Assembly: GCA_013816585.1 (NCBI GenBank) | Contig: JACDEE010000011.1 | Span: forward strand, 1 to 64,000 | Reading direction: 5' to 3' | Source: Sphingosinicella sp. | GTDB taxonomy: Bacteria > Pseudomonadota > Alphaproteobacteria > Sphingomonadales > Sphingomonadaceae | Length of the DNA: 64,000 bases | Shown here: positions 1-8,617 of the stretch, piece by piece | Layout of the letters: the number at the start of each line of letters is the position of its first letter | How positions within the stretch are numbered: the first letter of the stretch is position 1 | Translations under genes and position numbers: made by a program | Notes under the pieces: generated by a model | The model's database searches: none | Told to the model about the DNA's origin: nothing | What the model saw: the letters and a program-made list of their open reading frames with translations, nothing else

Positions 1-863
1 CCGCCGGCCAGCGCGCCGCCAGCCGCGAGCACGGTTCCGGCTGCGGCGCCTGCGCCGAGCGCCGGGCCGCCCGAAACGATGCCGTTGGCGATACCCGGCC
101 CGAAGATGCCGAGGCCGAGCAGGCACAGCGAGGCGAGCGCGACGGCCATCGCGTCCTCGATGGTCGGCTGCGCGCCGCCGAACCCGGCACGGAACTCGTC
201 GAACAATGTCGAGCCGATGCCGACGATGACGGCGAGCACCAGCACCTTGACGCCCGAGGAAATGACGAGCCCCAGCACCCGCTCGGCCATGAAGGCGGTC
301 TTGCCGAACAGGCCGAACGGAATGAGGATAAAGCCGCACAGCGTTGCCAGCTTGAACTCGATCAAGGTGATGAAAAGCTGGATCGACAGGATGAAGAAGG
401 CGAGGATCACCAGCACCCAGGCGAACAGCAGAACCGCGATCTGGATGAAGTTCTCGAAGAAGGAGACCCAGCCCATCAGGTCTGAGATGGATTCGAGGAT
501 GGGCTGACCGGCATCGAGGCCGACTTGCGCCACGCGACCCGGCTGTAGCAGCTCAGCGGCCGTAAAAGTGGTGCCAGACGCTTTCAGGCCGAGGCCGGCG
601 AAGCTCTCGAAAACGATCCGCGCCAAGCTGTTCCAGTTGCCGATGATGTAGGCGAAAATGCCGACGAACAGGGTCTTCTTGACAAGACGTGCGATGATGT
701 CGTCGCCTTCGCCCCAGGTCCAGAACAGCGCGGCCAAGGTCACGTCGATGACGATCAGCGTGGTGGCGATGAAAGCCACCTCGCCGCCAAGGAGCCCAAA
801 CCCGCTGTCGATGTAGCGGGTGAAGACATCCAGAAAGCGATCGACGACGCCGGTGCCGCCCAT
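1..863 (-). CDS. trbL: TrbL, inner-membrane T4SS protein (partial, cut by window start)
   Basis: This is the N-terminal part, about 287 residues, of the polytopic TrbL/VirB6-type membrane protein of a conjugative type IV secretion system. The start is the ATG at 863, giving MGGTGVVDRFLDVFTRYID. Several long hydrophobic segments follow (for example ILAFFILSIQLFITLIEF), then a Gly/Ala-rich stretch near the window edge, both typical of TrbL. It is the last gene in the window of a minus-strand run ordered trbB-C-D-E-J-K-L. By the usual Trb order trbF, trbG and trbI should follow outside. The reading frame is open to base 1, so the C-terminus cannot be described. Confidence 0.9.
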   Translation of the reverse strand, partial: MGGTGVVDRFLDVFTRYIDSGFGLLGGEVAFIATTLIVIDVTLAALFWTWGEGDDIIARLVKKTLFVGIFAYIIGNWNSLARIVFESFAGLGLKASGTTFTAAELLQPGRVAQVGLDAGQPILESISDLMGWVSFFENFIQIAVLLFAWVLVILAFFILSIQLFITLIEFKLATLCGFILIPFGLFGKTAFMAERVLGLVISSGVKVLVLAVIVGIGSTLFDEFRAGFGGAQPTIEDAMAVALASLCLLGLGIFGPGIANGIVSGGPALGAGAAAGTVLAAGGALAG

Positions 864-864
864 G

Positions 865-1170
865 TCAGTTCTCCTGTGCCGACGTGCCGTCGGCGATGCG
901 GGCAGCGGGGCGCGCGCCGGGCGCGAGGAACCGGCGGCGGTTCTCGGCCCAAGCGCGCAGGCAGTCGGAATCGCTTGCACCGGCTTGGCCGATCGACTGG
1001 CAGCGGCGGAGCTCGATCAGCAGCGGGTCGGCCGTCGCCGAGGTGTCAGCGACGGCCGCCGGCTCCGCGCGCGCGGGTTCGGGCGCACGGCTCATCTCGA
1101 TCGCCGTCATCGTGATCGCGATGGCGATGAAGATGACGGCGCCGATGCGCGCGAGGAGCTTCGTGTCCAT
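865..1170 (-). CDS. TrbK-alt-like small entry-exclusion-type protein
   Basis: A 101-residue protein starting at MDTKLLARIGAVIF, with one N-terminal hydrophobic segment (about residues 7-22) and a soluble tail containing two Cys (RRCQSIG and SDSDCLRAW). Small proteins with this layout between trbJ and trbL are annotated as TrbK-alt, a putative entry-exclusion protein. The frame is open further upstream to 1227, but that extension overlaps trbJ. The ATG at 1170, 4 bases after the trbJ stop, is preferred. Function is inferred from position and topology only. Confidence 0.7.
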   Translation of the reverse strand: MDTKLLARIGAVIFIAIAITMTAIEMSRAPEPARAEPAAVADTSATADPLLIELRRCQSIGQAGASDSDCLRAWAENRRRFLAPGARPAARIADGTSAQEN

Positions 1171-1174
1171 CGGA

Positions 1175-1933
1175 TCAGTCGTGGAACATGCGTGCGTTGC
1201 CCGGCTGATAGCCGGTGGGTCGCGCAAGGAAGCGGCGGAGCCGTTCGCGGCTTTCAGCTTCCACCGCCGCGTTGCGCGCCGAGTCCAACGCCTGCGCCCG
1301 GCCCTGCGCGGCGAGCAACGCCGTCAGGTCCGCGAGCTGCTGCGATTGCAGCGCGAGAAGCTGGTTGCCCGCCTGGGCGGCCTGAAGCGCGCCGATCGCC
1401 GACTGGCTGGACGTGACCAGGCCGTCCATCGTCGTGCGCGCGCCGTCGATATTGCCGACGACGCCTGCCTGCACGCGCAGCGCGTCCTCAAACGCGCCGA
1501 CGCTATCCTCCCAACGCGCATTGGCATTGGCGACCATCTGCGCGTGGGTGCCGGTGAGGGCCGCGCCCTTGTAGCGGCCGTTGAACACCTGCTGGACGTT
1601 CTGCACGTCATACGCGATGCGCTGCGCTTCCCCGAGAAGCTGCTGCGTGCGCTGCACCTGCTGCTGCAATGTTGCTAGCGAGCTGAACGGCAGTGAAGTC
1701 AGATTGCGCGCCTCGTTGATGAGGCTGGTCGCCTGCTGCTGGAGTTGCTGAATCTGGTTGTTGACCTGCTGGAGCGACCGGGCGGCCGTCAGCACGTTCT
1801 GGGCATAGTTCGTCGGGTCATAGACGATCCCGCCGAACTGGGCGTGCGCCGGGCTCGCGGCGGTGATGCCGATCATGCCCGACGTGGCGATGGCGCCGGC
1901 CAGCACGGCGCGGCGCAGGATGGAGGGCTTCAT
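1175..1933 (-). CDS. trbJ: TrbJ, periplasmic conjugal transfer protein
   Basis: A 252-residue protein with a signal peptide (MKPSILRRAVLAGAIATSG, cleavage expected after SPAHA) followed by Gln-rich helical repeats (NNQIQQLQQQATSLINEA), as in TrbJ/VirB5-type minor pilus proteins. The start ATG at 1933 overlaps the trbE stop by four bases (ATGA), indicating translational coupling. A longer frame to 2056 exists but would lie inside trbE and lose the signal peptide at the N-terminus. In the T4SS it is expected in the periplasm or at the pilus tip. Confidence 0.88.
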   Translation of the reverse strand: MKPSILRRAVLAGAIATSGMIGITAASPAHAQFGGIVYDPTNYAQNVLTAARSLQQVNNQIQQLQQQATSLINEARNLTSLPFSSLATLQQQVQRTQQLLGEAQRIAYDVQNVQQVFNGRYKGAALTGTHAQMVANANARWEDSVGAFEDALRVQAGVVGNIDGARTTMDGLVTSSQSAIGALQAAQAGNQLLALQSQQLADLTALLAAQGRAQALDSARNAAVEAESRERLRRFLARPTGYQPGNARMFHD

Positions 1934-4419
1934 GGTTCGATGTCCTTCAAGGCAAGTGGGAGCTGGCCGGTATCTTCCCGGTGGCCGGCCAGCGGATCGG
2001 GTTGGGGTTCGGGAAGAAGCTCGACCGCCCAGGCGCAGCCGCGGTGTCGTAGCCATTCCGCTGCAAAGCCGGATGCGCCGTGCGCTTCGATGATGTCGGC
2101 GATCGCGAGCTGGTCGGTCTTGGCCGATGCCGCGGCGAACGCCAGCGCGACCTCCCCCAACCCCAGCTCAAAGAGACGGTTGCCGCGCCGTGATTGGCAG
2201 TAATAATCGCGCTTGGGCGTCGCCCGGCTCAGGATTTCGATCTGGCGATCGTTGAGCCCGAACCGTTCGTAGATGGCCGCGATCTGCGGCTCGGCGGCCC
2301 GTTCGTTCGGCAAAAAGATGCGCGTCGGGCAGCTCTCGATGATGGCCGGCGCGATGCTGCTGGTCTCGATGTCGGCGAGACTCTGCGTGGCGAACACCAC
2401 GCTGGCGTTCTTCTTCCGCAAGGTCTTGAGCCACTCGCGGAGCTGAGCTGCGAAGTCCGGGCTGTCGAGGACAAGCCAGCCCTCGTCGATGATAAGGAGC
2501 GTCGGCGAGCCATCGAGACGGCCTTCGATCCGGTGGAACAGGTAGGACAGCACAGCGGCGGCCGAGCCGGTGCCGACCAGCCCTTCGGTCTCGAAGGCCT
2601 GCACATCGGCTTCGCCGAGGTGCTCGAACTCCGCGTCGAGCAACTGGCCCCACGGGCCGCCGACGCAATAGGGCGCAAGCGCCTGCTTCAATTCCTGCGC
2701 CTGGAGCAGCACGGCGAGGCCCGTCAGCGTGCGCTCGGCCGGTGGCGCGGACGCCAGCGACCCAAGCGCCGACCACAGATGCTCCTTGGCCTGAGGGTCG
2801 ATCGCCACGCCTTCGCCCGCGAGGATCGCAGCCAGCCATTGGGCGGCCCAGCTCCGTTCGGCCGGATCGTCGATCCGCGCGAGCGGTTGCAGAAACACTG
2901 TCGCCGCCGCACCATCGTAAAGGCTGTGGCCTAGATCCTGCCAGTCGCCGCCCATGCCGAGCGCGGCGGCACGGATGGAGCCGCCGAAGTCGAATGCGAA
3001 CACCTGCGCGCCCGCGTAGCGGCGAAACTGCATCGCCATGAGCGCAAGCAGGACGCTCTTGCCCGCGCCGGTCGGGCCGACGATCAGCGTGTGGCCGACA
3101 TCGCCGACATGAAGGGAAAACCGGAACGGGGTCGAGCCTTCGGTCTTGCCGTAAAGCAAGGGGGGAGCGCCGAAATGCTCGTCCCGTTCCGGCCCCGCCC
3201 ATACCGCTGACAGGGGGATCAGGTGGGCGAGATTGAGGCTGGAAATTGGGGGTTGGCGGACGTTGGCATAGGTGTGGCCGGGCAGACTCCCCAGCCATGC
3301 CTCGATCGCGTTCATGCCCTCGGGAAGACACGTGAAGTCGCGGCCCTGGATGATTTTCTCTGCCAGCCGCAGCTTCTCCGCCGCAATCGCGGGATCGCGG
3401 TCCCATACCGTCATCGTGGCGGTGACATAGGCCATGCCGGCATAGTCGGCGCCGAGTTCCTGCAAGGCGGTGTCTGCGTCTGCTGCCTTGTTCGAGGCGT
3501 CGCTGTCGAGCAGAGCGCTCGCCTCGTTGGTCATCACTTCCTTGAGGATCGCGACGACGCTCTTGCGCTTTGCAAACCATTGGCGGCGGATACGGGTGAG
3601 CAGCTTGGTCGCGTCGGTCTTGTCGAGCATAATCGCGCGGGTGGACCAACGATAGGCAAAGGCCAGCCGGTTCAGCTCGTCGAGCACGCCGGGGAAGGTG
3701 ACGCTCGGGAATCCCACGATCGTCAGAGTGCGGAGATGATGGTCGCCCAGGCGAGGCTCCAGCCCGCCGGTCAGAGGTTCGTCGGCGAGCAGCGCGTCGA
3801 GGTGCATCGGCGTCTCGGGAACGCGCACACGCTGGCGGCGGGTCGAGATGGTGCTGTGCAGATAGGTCAGCGTCTCGCCGTCATCGAGCCAGCGGACCTC
3901 GGGGACGAAGCCTTCAACCAGACTCAGCACCCGATCGCTGCGATCGTTGAAGCCCTTGAGCAGCTCCCACGGATCGACGCCGGTGCTCGACCGTCCCTCG
4001 TAGAGCAAGCCTTCGGCGCGCGCCGCCTCCTCGGCCGGGGGCATCCACAGCAGCGTAAGATAGTAGGCGCTCTCGAAGTGCGCTCCTTCTTCACGGAACT
4101 GTTCGCGCCGCTCCATCTCGACCAACGCGGACACGGGATCGGGGAACTCGCTTTCGGGATAGTCCAAGGCCGGCGTGCGCTGCGCCTCGACGAAGATGGC
4201 CCAGCCTGACCCGAGCCGACGCAGCGCGTTGTTGAGCCGTGCCGTGGTCGCGACCAGCTCGGCTGGCGTGGCGCTGTCGAGATCGGGACCGCGGAAACGG
4301 GCGGTGCGCTGGAAAGAGCCGTCCTTGTTGAGCACGACACCGTCGCCGACCAATGCCGCCCAAGGCAGGAAGTCGGCCAAGTGCGCGGCCTTGCTGCGAT
4401 ATTCGCGCAGGCTCATCAT
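1930..4419 (-). CDS. trbE: TrbE, VirB4-family T4SS ATPase
   Basis: An 829-residue conjugation ATPase that powers pilus assembly and DNA transfer from the cytoplasmic face of the T4SS. It begins with the conserved TrbE N-terminus (SLREYRSKAAHLADFLPWAA, then GVVLNKDGSFQRTARFRGPD). It has a Walker A motif GPTGAGKS near residue 450 and a Walker B-like LLIIDEGW in the C-terminal third. The ATG at 4419 overlaps the trbD stop as ATGA. A GTG four codons upstream is possible but would break that coupling. Length is normal for the family, with no sign of damage. Confidence 0.95.
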   Translation of the reverse strand: MMSLREYRSKAAHLADFLPWAALVGDGVVLNKDGSFQRTARFRGPDLDSATPAELVATTARLNNALRRLGSGWAIFVEAQRTPALDYPESEFPDPVSALVEMERREQFREEGAHFESAYYLTLLWMPPAEEAARAEGLLYEGRSSTGVDPWELLKGFNDRSDRVLSLVEGFVPEVRWLDDGETLTYLHSTISTRRQRVRVPETPMHLDALLADEPLTGGLEPRLGDHHLRTLTIVGFPSVTFPGVLDELNRLAFAYRWSTRAIMLDKTDATKLLTRIRRQWFAKRKSVVAILKEVMTNEASALLDSDASNKAADADTALQELGADYAGMAYVTATMTVWDRDPAIAAEKLRLAEKIIQGRDFTCLPEGMNAIEAWLGSLPGHTYANVRQPPISSLNLAHLIPLSAVWAGPERDEHFGAPPLLYGKTEGSTPFRFSLHVGDVGHTLIVGPTGAGKSVLLALMAMQFRRYAGAQVFAFDFGGSIRAAALGMGGDWQDLGHSLYDGAAATVFLQPLARIDDPAERSWAAQWLAAILAGEGVAIDPQAKEHLWSALGSLASAPPAERTLTGLAVLLQAQELKQALAPYCVGGPWGQLLDAEFEHLGEADVQAFETEGLVGTGSAAAVLSYLFHRIEGRLDGSPTLLIIDEGWLVLDSPDFAAQLREWLKTLRKKNASVVFATQSLADIETSSIAPAIIESCPTRIFLPNERAAEPQIAAIYERFGLNDRQIEILSRATPKRDYYCQSRRGNRLFELGLGEVALAFAAASAKTDQLAIADIIEAHGASGFAAEWLRHRGCAWAVELLPEPQPDPLAGHREDTGQLPLALKDIEP

Positions 4420-4700
4420 GGCTGCATCCACCCCGGGTAACGGAGGTGCCGCCGTGCTACGTCCACGAACTGCGGGTCGCGCCGCGCGGCCCAGACCGAG
4501 ATCGCATGGCCGATCGCCCAGATGACCAGACCGGCGATCCAGAGGCGCAGGCCGAGGCCGATGGCACCCGCCAGCGTCCCGTTGACGATGGCGAGCGACC
4601 GCGGGGCGCCGCCGAGCAATATCGGCTCGGTCAGCGCGCGGTGGACCGGCGCAAAATAGCCGGGGATCGGCGAGCTGATAGCGTCTGGAGCGTTCAGCAT
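4416..4700 (-). CDS. trbD: TrbD, small T4SS inner-membrane protein
   Basis: A 94-residue VirB3-like protein. It has the short N-terminal PGYFAPVHRALTEPILLGGAPR motif region typical of TrbD and then one or two hydrophobic helices (GTLAGAIGLGL and IAGLVIWAIGHAISVW). The start at 4700 shares one base with the trbC stop (TGATG), and the 3' end overlaps trbE by four bases, so it sits in a tightly coupled trbC-D-E block. Family members assist the VirB4 ATPase at the inner membrane. Confidence 0.9.
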   Translation of the reverse strand: MLNAPDAISSPIPGYFAPVHRALTEPILLGGAPRSLAIVNGTLAGAIGLGLRLWIAGLVIWAIGHAISVWAARRDPQFVDVARRHLRYPGWMQP

Positions 4701-5032
4701 CAGACCAGCGCCCCGCCGCCGAACGAGAAGAACGACAGGAAGAAGCTCGATGCGGCGAACGCGATCGACAGGCCGAACACGATCTGAATCAGCTTTCGCG
4801 CGCCGCCCGATGTATCGCCGAACGCCAGCGTGAGGCCGGTTATGATGATGATCATCACCGCGATGATCTTGGCGACCGGCCCCTCGATGCTTTCGAGGAT
4901 CGACTGGAGCGGCGCTTCCCACGGCATCGACGAGCCGCCGGCATGAGCCGGGACGGCGAATGTCAGCGCGATCACGCTGGCAGTGGCGGCGAGCGTGGCG
5001 CGGCGTGCGCCATGCCGAAGGGCATGGATCAT
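4700..5032 (-). CDS. trbC: TrbC, pilin subunit (VirB2-like)
   Basis: A 110-residue propilin with a long signal region ending AVPAHAGG, then two hydrophobic segments (AKIIAVMIIIITGLTLAF and FGLSIAFAASSFFLSFF) separated by a short basic loop (GGARKLIQ). This is the standard TrbC/VirB2 layout. In Trb systems the pilin is matured by TraF, a candidate for which lies at 11899-12444. The start overlaps the end of trbB by four bases. Confidence 0.93.
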   Translation of the reverse strand: MIHALRHGARRATLAATASVIALTFAVPAHAGGSSMPWEAPLQSILESIEGPVAKIIAVMIIIITGLTLAFGDTSGGARKLIQIVFGLSIAFAASSFFLSFFSFGGGALV

Positions 5033-6018
5033 GGCAGGTCTCCTGGCTGGGATGGGGAAAGCGAAGTGAGGCGGTAGTCGCCGGTGGCTGGGTCGAGTCC
5101 CTCGACGCGGGCCAGCTCGGCGAGGCGGCGGCTGTGTCCGTCGCGGACCAGCACGGCGATCAGGTCGATGGTCTCGCCAAGCAGCGCGCGCGGGACCGCG
5201 ACGACGGCCTCCTGGATGAGCTGCTCCATGCGGCGCAGTGCGCCGAGCGCGGTGCCGGCGTGGATCGTGCCGATGCCGCCGGGATGTCCGGTGCCCCAGG
5301 CTTTAAGGAGGTCGAGGGCTTCCGCGCCGCGCACCTCGCCGATGGGAATGCGATCAGGACGTAGGCGCAGCGAGGACCGCACGAGATCGGACAGCGAGGC
5401 GACGCCATCCTTCGTCCGCATGGCGACAAGGTTCGGCGCGGCGCATTGCAGCTCGCGCGTGTCTTCGATCAGGACGATGCGATCGGTGGTCTTGGCGACC
5501 TCGGCCAGCAGCGCGTTGACCAGCGTGGTCTTGCCGCTGCCGGTCCCGCCCGCGACGAGGATATTGGCGCGGGTCTCGACACCACGCCGGAGCGCCTCGG
5601 CGTGAACCGCCGACATGATCCCCGCCGCCGCATAGTCATCGAGCGTGAACACGGCGACGGCGGGCTTGCGGATCGCGAAAGCCGGCGCGGCGACGACGGG
5701 CGGCAACAGTCCCTCAAACCGCTCGCCGCCTTCGGGCAGCTCGGCCGAGACGCGCGGGCTACGGGCATGAACCTCGACGCCGACATGGTGCGCGACCAAG
5801 CGGACGATGCGCTCGCCGTCAGCAGCGGTCAGCAACTCGCCGGTATCGCTGATCCCTTCGCCCAACCGATCGACCCAGACTTTGCCGTCTGGGTTCAACA
5901 TCACCTCGATGACGGCAGGGTCTTCTAGCCAAGCCGCGATCGACGGCCCCAGCGCCGTGCGCAACATCCGCGCGCCGCGTGATCGAGCCTCGGATCGAAG
6001 TGAGTAAACGGTCAACAA
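5029..6018 (-). CDS. trbB: TrbB, VirB11-family T4SS ATPase
   Basis: A traffic ATPase of up to 329 residues, forming hexamers at the base of the T4SS. It has Walker A GGTGSGKT (about residues 157-164), an Asp box region [11 protein letters not shown], and the VirB11 signature [12 protein letters not shown] followed by [11 protein letters not shown]. The upstream stop at 6031-6033 limits the choice of start. The longest frame begins with TTG at 6018, and the first ATG is at 5967 ([10 protein letters not shown]), only slightly inside the conserved region. I report the longer form. It leads the trbB-C-D-E-J-K-L run. Confidence 0.93.
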   Translation of the reverse strand: MLTVYSLRSEARSRGARMLRTALGPSIAAWLEDPAVIEVMLNPDGKVWVDRLGEGISDTGELLTAADGERIVRLVAHHVGVEVHARSPRVSAELPEGGERFEGLLPPVVAAPAFAIRKPAVAVFTLDDYAAAGIMSAVHAEALRRGVETRANILVAGGTGSGKTTLVNALLAEVAKTTDRIVLIEDTRELQCAAPNLVAMRTKDGVASLSDLVRSSLRLRPDRIPIGEVRGAEALDLLKAWGTGHPGGIGTIHAGTALGALRRMEQLIQEAVVAVPRALLGETIDLIAVLVRDGHSRRLAELARVEGLDPATGDYRLTSLSPSQPGDLP

Positions 6019-6187
6019 CTGGCCCCTGGATTAGACCGGGCGAACCGCCGCCCGGCGTCAGGAGCACAGCAAGAGAGCCAGAAATATCCGCGTCGCAACA
6101 GCTAGTTGCCGGCGTAGTAGAGCGGGCGGCAGATACGATGCCGTCGGCGAAGATGCCTTCTGACTAAAACAAGCTGGGCGCGGCTAT
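6019..6187. other. Intergenic region between trbB and the CopG-type gene
   Basis: These 169 bases separate the trbB start from the stop of the next upstream gene. I see no convincing coding frame. It is a plausible place for a trb promoter, but I could not pick a clear -35/-10 pair. The nearby CopG-type protein is a candidate regulator. Confidence 0.3.
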
Positions 6188-6622
6188 TCAGTCCGACTCG
6201 GACGATGTTGTGCGCGGCCAGACATCTTCCGGTATCTCGTCTATCAAGGTCTTGCCGCTGGCGTAGCGCCGGCCGAGCGTCTCGACGAACCCTTCGTAGC
6301 GCTTGCGCCCCTTCACCTGCGCCGCGGCCTGATCCTCATCGGGCAGCGGCGGCGTTACCGACAGCCAGAACCGGACGAACAGGCTCAGCGCCTCGGTGGT
6401 GAGGCCAGTGTTGCGCTCAAGCCGCTGGACCTGACGCGACAAGCGATCGAGCCGCCGCGAGAACGCAGCTTCCATCCGATCGGCGCCGTCCGGCGAGAGG
6501 TATGATGCCACCGCCGCCTCCACGATCGCCGAGCGCGAGATGCGTCGCCTGATCGCAAGCTCGTCCACCTGCTTGGCGAGCGCGGGCGGGAAATACACAT
6601 TGAGCCGCACGCGCATGGTCAT
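6188..6622 (-). CDS. CopG/ribbon-helix-helix family protein
   Basis: A 144-residue protein whose N-terminus (VRLNVYFPPALAKQVDELA, then SRSAIVEAAVASYL) fits a ribbon-helix-helix DNA-binding fold: a basic beta strand followed by two helices. The C-terminal part is a longer helical region. Proteins of this type lie between traG and trbB in many alphaproteobacterial conjugative elements and are assumed to regulate transfer genes or assist relaxosome formation. The gene starts 3 bases after the traG stop. Its target site is unknown. Confidence 0.8.
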   Translation of the reverse strand: MTMRVRLNVYFPPALAKQVDELAIRRRISRSAIVEAAVASYLSPDGADRMEAAFSRRLDRLSRQVQRLERNTGLTTEALSLFVRFWLSVTPPLPDEDQAAAQVKGRKRYEGFVETLGRRYASGKTLIDEIPEDVWPRTTSSESD

Positions 6623-6625
6623 CTC

Positions 6626-8599
6626 CTAAAGCTCGATCCCGTCGCCGGGGTCGAGCGAAGCCTGCCGCGCAAGCCCCTGCATTCGGCGTCGCACGGCCGC
6701 TTGCCGGGCGGCGTCATCGGGATCGTCATCGACGATCGCAAATTCCTGCGCGGGTGACGCGGGCGTCTCCGGCACGATGGCGACATGCTCGGGCAGCTCG
6801 GGTTCACGGCGCAGCCCGCCATTGGCGGCGTCTTCCTGCGCGCGAACGATCCGCGCCACATCGGCAGGATCGGCAGCGGCTGCGCGCCCGGTCCAGTCGT
6901 CCGGGCGGGCTGCGTCGGCCGCCAGTTCGGGCGCGGCCATGATCCGCTCGGCGAGGCGTTGATCGCGAAAGTAACGCGCCTTCTTCGCCCGGATGGGATG
7001 GACGCCCGCCACCATCACGATCTCATCGTCGGGCGGGAGCTGCATCACCTCGCCGGGGGTGAGGAGCTGGCGGGCGGTCTCGGACCGCGATACCATCAAA
7101 TGTCCAAGCCAGGGCGACAGGCGATGCCCGGCATAGTTTTTCATCGCCCGCATCTCGGTCGCGGTGCCGAGCGCGTCCGACACCCGCTTGGCCGTGCGCT
7201 CGTCATTGGTGGCGAAGCTTACGCGGACATGGCAGTTGTCGAGGATCGCGTTGTTCGGGCCGTAAGCCTTCTCGATCTGGTTAAGCGATTGCGCGATCAG
7301 GAACGCCTTGAGTCCGTAGCCGGCCATGAACGCCAGGGCGGACTCGAAGAAGTCGAGGCGGCCGAGCGCGGGAAACTCGTCCAGCATCAACAGCACGCGA
7401 TGACGGTTGCCCTTCGGTGTAAGCTCCTCGGTGAGCCGGCGCCCGATCTGGTTGAGGATGAGGCGGATCAGCGGCTTTGTCCGCGAGATGTCGCTGGGCG
7501 GCACGACCAGATACAGCGTCGCCGGCCGTTCGCCCTCGACCAGATCCGCTATGCGCCAATGGCAGGCGCGTGTGACCTGTGCCACGACCGGATCGCGATA
7601 GAGGCCGAGGAACGACATGGCGGTGCTGAGCACGCCCGAGCGTTCGTTGTCGGATTTGTTCAGCAGCTCGCGCGCGGCAGACGCGACGACGGGATGCACG
7701 CCGGCCTCGCCGAGATGCCGCGTCGCCATCATCGCCGCCAGCGTCTGCTCGGTCGTGCGGGCGGGATCGGACAGGAACCCCGCGACGCCCGCCAGCGTCT
7801 TGTCGGGTTCGGCATAGAGGACGTGGAGGATCGTGCCGACCAGCAGCGAGTGGGAGGTCTTTTCCCAATGATTGCGTCGCTCCAGCGAGCCCTCGGGATC
7901 GACCAGCACGTCGGCGACATTCTGCACGTCGCGCACTTCCCACTGGCCGCGCCGCACCTCTAGCAGCGGGTTGTAGGCGGACGACGCGGCGTTGGTCGGA
8001 TCGAACAGCAGCACGCGGCCATGCCGCGCGCGGAAGCCGGCCGTGAGCGTCCAGTTCTCCCCTTTGATGTCGTGGACGATCGCGGACGCCGGCCAGGTCA
8101 GCAGCGACGGCACAACCAGGCCAACCCCCTTGCCGCTCCGGGTCGGCGCGAAGCACAGCACATGCTCGGGGCCATCGTGGCGGAGATAGTCGGCGGCGAG
8201 CTTGCCGAGCACCACGCCGTTCGCTCCGAGCAGCCCGGCGCCGCGAACCTCCCGCTCGGTCGCCCAGCGCGCCGAGCCGTAGGTCTCGGCGTTCTTCAAT
8301 TCGCGCGCGCGCCAGACCGACATGCCGACCGCAACGGCGATCGAAGCGAACCCGCCCGATGCGGCGATGAACGCGCCGGTCCTGAAAATGTCGCGCGCAT
8401 AGGCGTCGAACGAAAACCACCACCAGAAGAAGGCGGGTGGCGGATAGACGCGCCAGCCGAAAGCCACGAACCAGGGCGGCCCCAACTCGGGCTGATAGGC
8501 AAGCGCGGCGGCGGTCCATTGGGTCGCGGCCCAGATCGCGCCAAGCACGATCATGAAGACGGTGACGATCTGGCCCCAGAGTATCTTGGTCGCGGACAT
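6626..8599 (-). CDS. traG: TraG/VirD4-type coupling protein
   Basis: A 657-residue type IV coupling protein that brings the relaxase-DNA complex to the secretion channel. N-terminal membrane segments (about residues 8-35 and 70-95) precede the ATPase domain. Walker A is APTRSGKG (about 151-158). A conserved DPTNAASSAYNPL block and a Walker B-like VLLMLDEFPALGRL follow. It lies between the relaxase gene and the trb operon, as in Trb-type ICEs. The last 100 residues are acidic and low in hydrophobics, which is usual for a variable tail. Confidence 0.95.
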   Translation of the reverse strand: MSATKILWGQIVTVFMIVLGAIWAATQWTAAALAYQPELGPPWFVAFGWRVYPPPAFFWWWFSFDAYARDIFRTGAFIAASGGFASIAVAVGMSVWRARELKNAETYGSARWATEREVRGAGLLGANGVVLGKLAADYLRHDGPEHVLCFAPTRSGKGVGLVVPSLLTWPASAIVHDIKGENWTLTAGFRARHGRVLLFDPTNAASSAYNPLLEVRRGQWEVRDVQNVADVLVDPEGSLERRNHWEKTSHSLLVGTILHVLYAEPDKTLAGVAGFLSDPARTTEQTLAAMMATRHLGEAGVHPVVASAARELLNKSDNERSGVLSTAMSFLGLYRDPVVAQVTRACHWRIADLVEGERPATLYLVVPPSDISRTKPLIRLILNQIGRRLTEELTPKGNRHRVLLMLDEFPALGRLDFFESALAFMAGYGLKAFLIAQSLNQIEKAYGPNNAILDNCHVRVSFATNDERTAKRVSDALGTATEMRAMKNYAGHRLSPWLGHLMVSRSETARQLLTPGEVMQLPPDDEIVMVAGVHPIRAKKARYFRDQRLAERIMAAPELAADAARPDDWTGRAAAADPADVARIVRAQEDAANGGLRREPELPEHVAIVPETPASPAQEFAIVDDDPDDAARQAAVRRRMQGLARQASLDPGDGIEL

Positions 8600-8617
8600 G
8601 GGTTCTCCTTTGGGGGG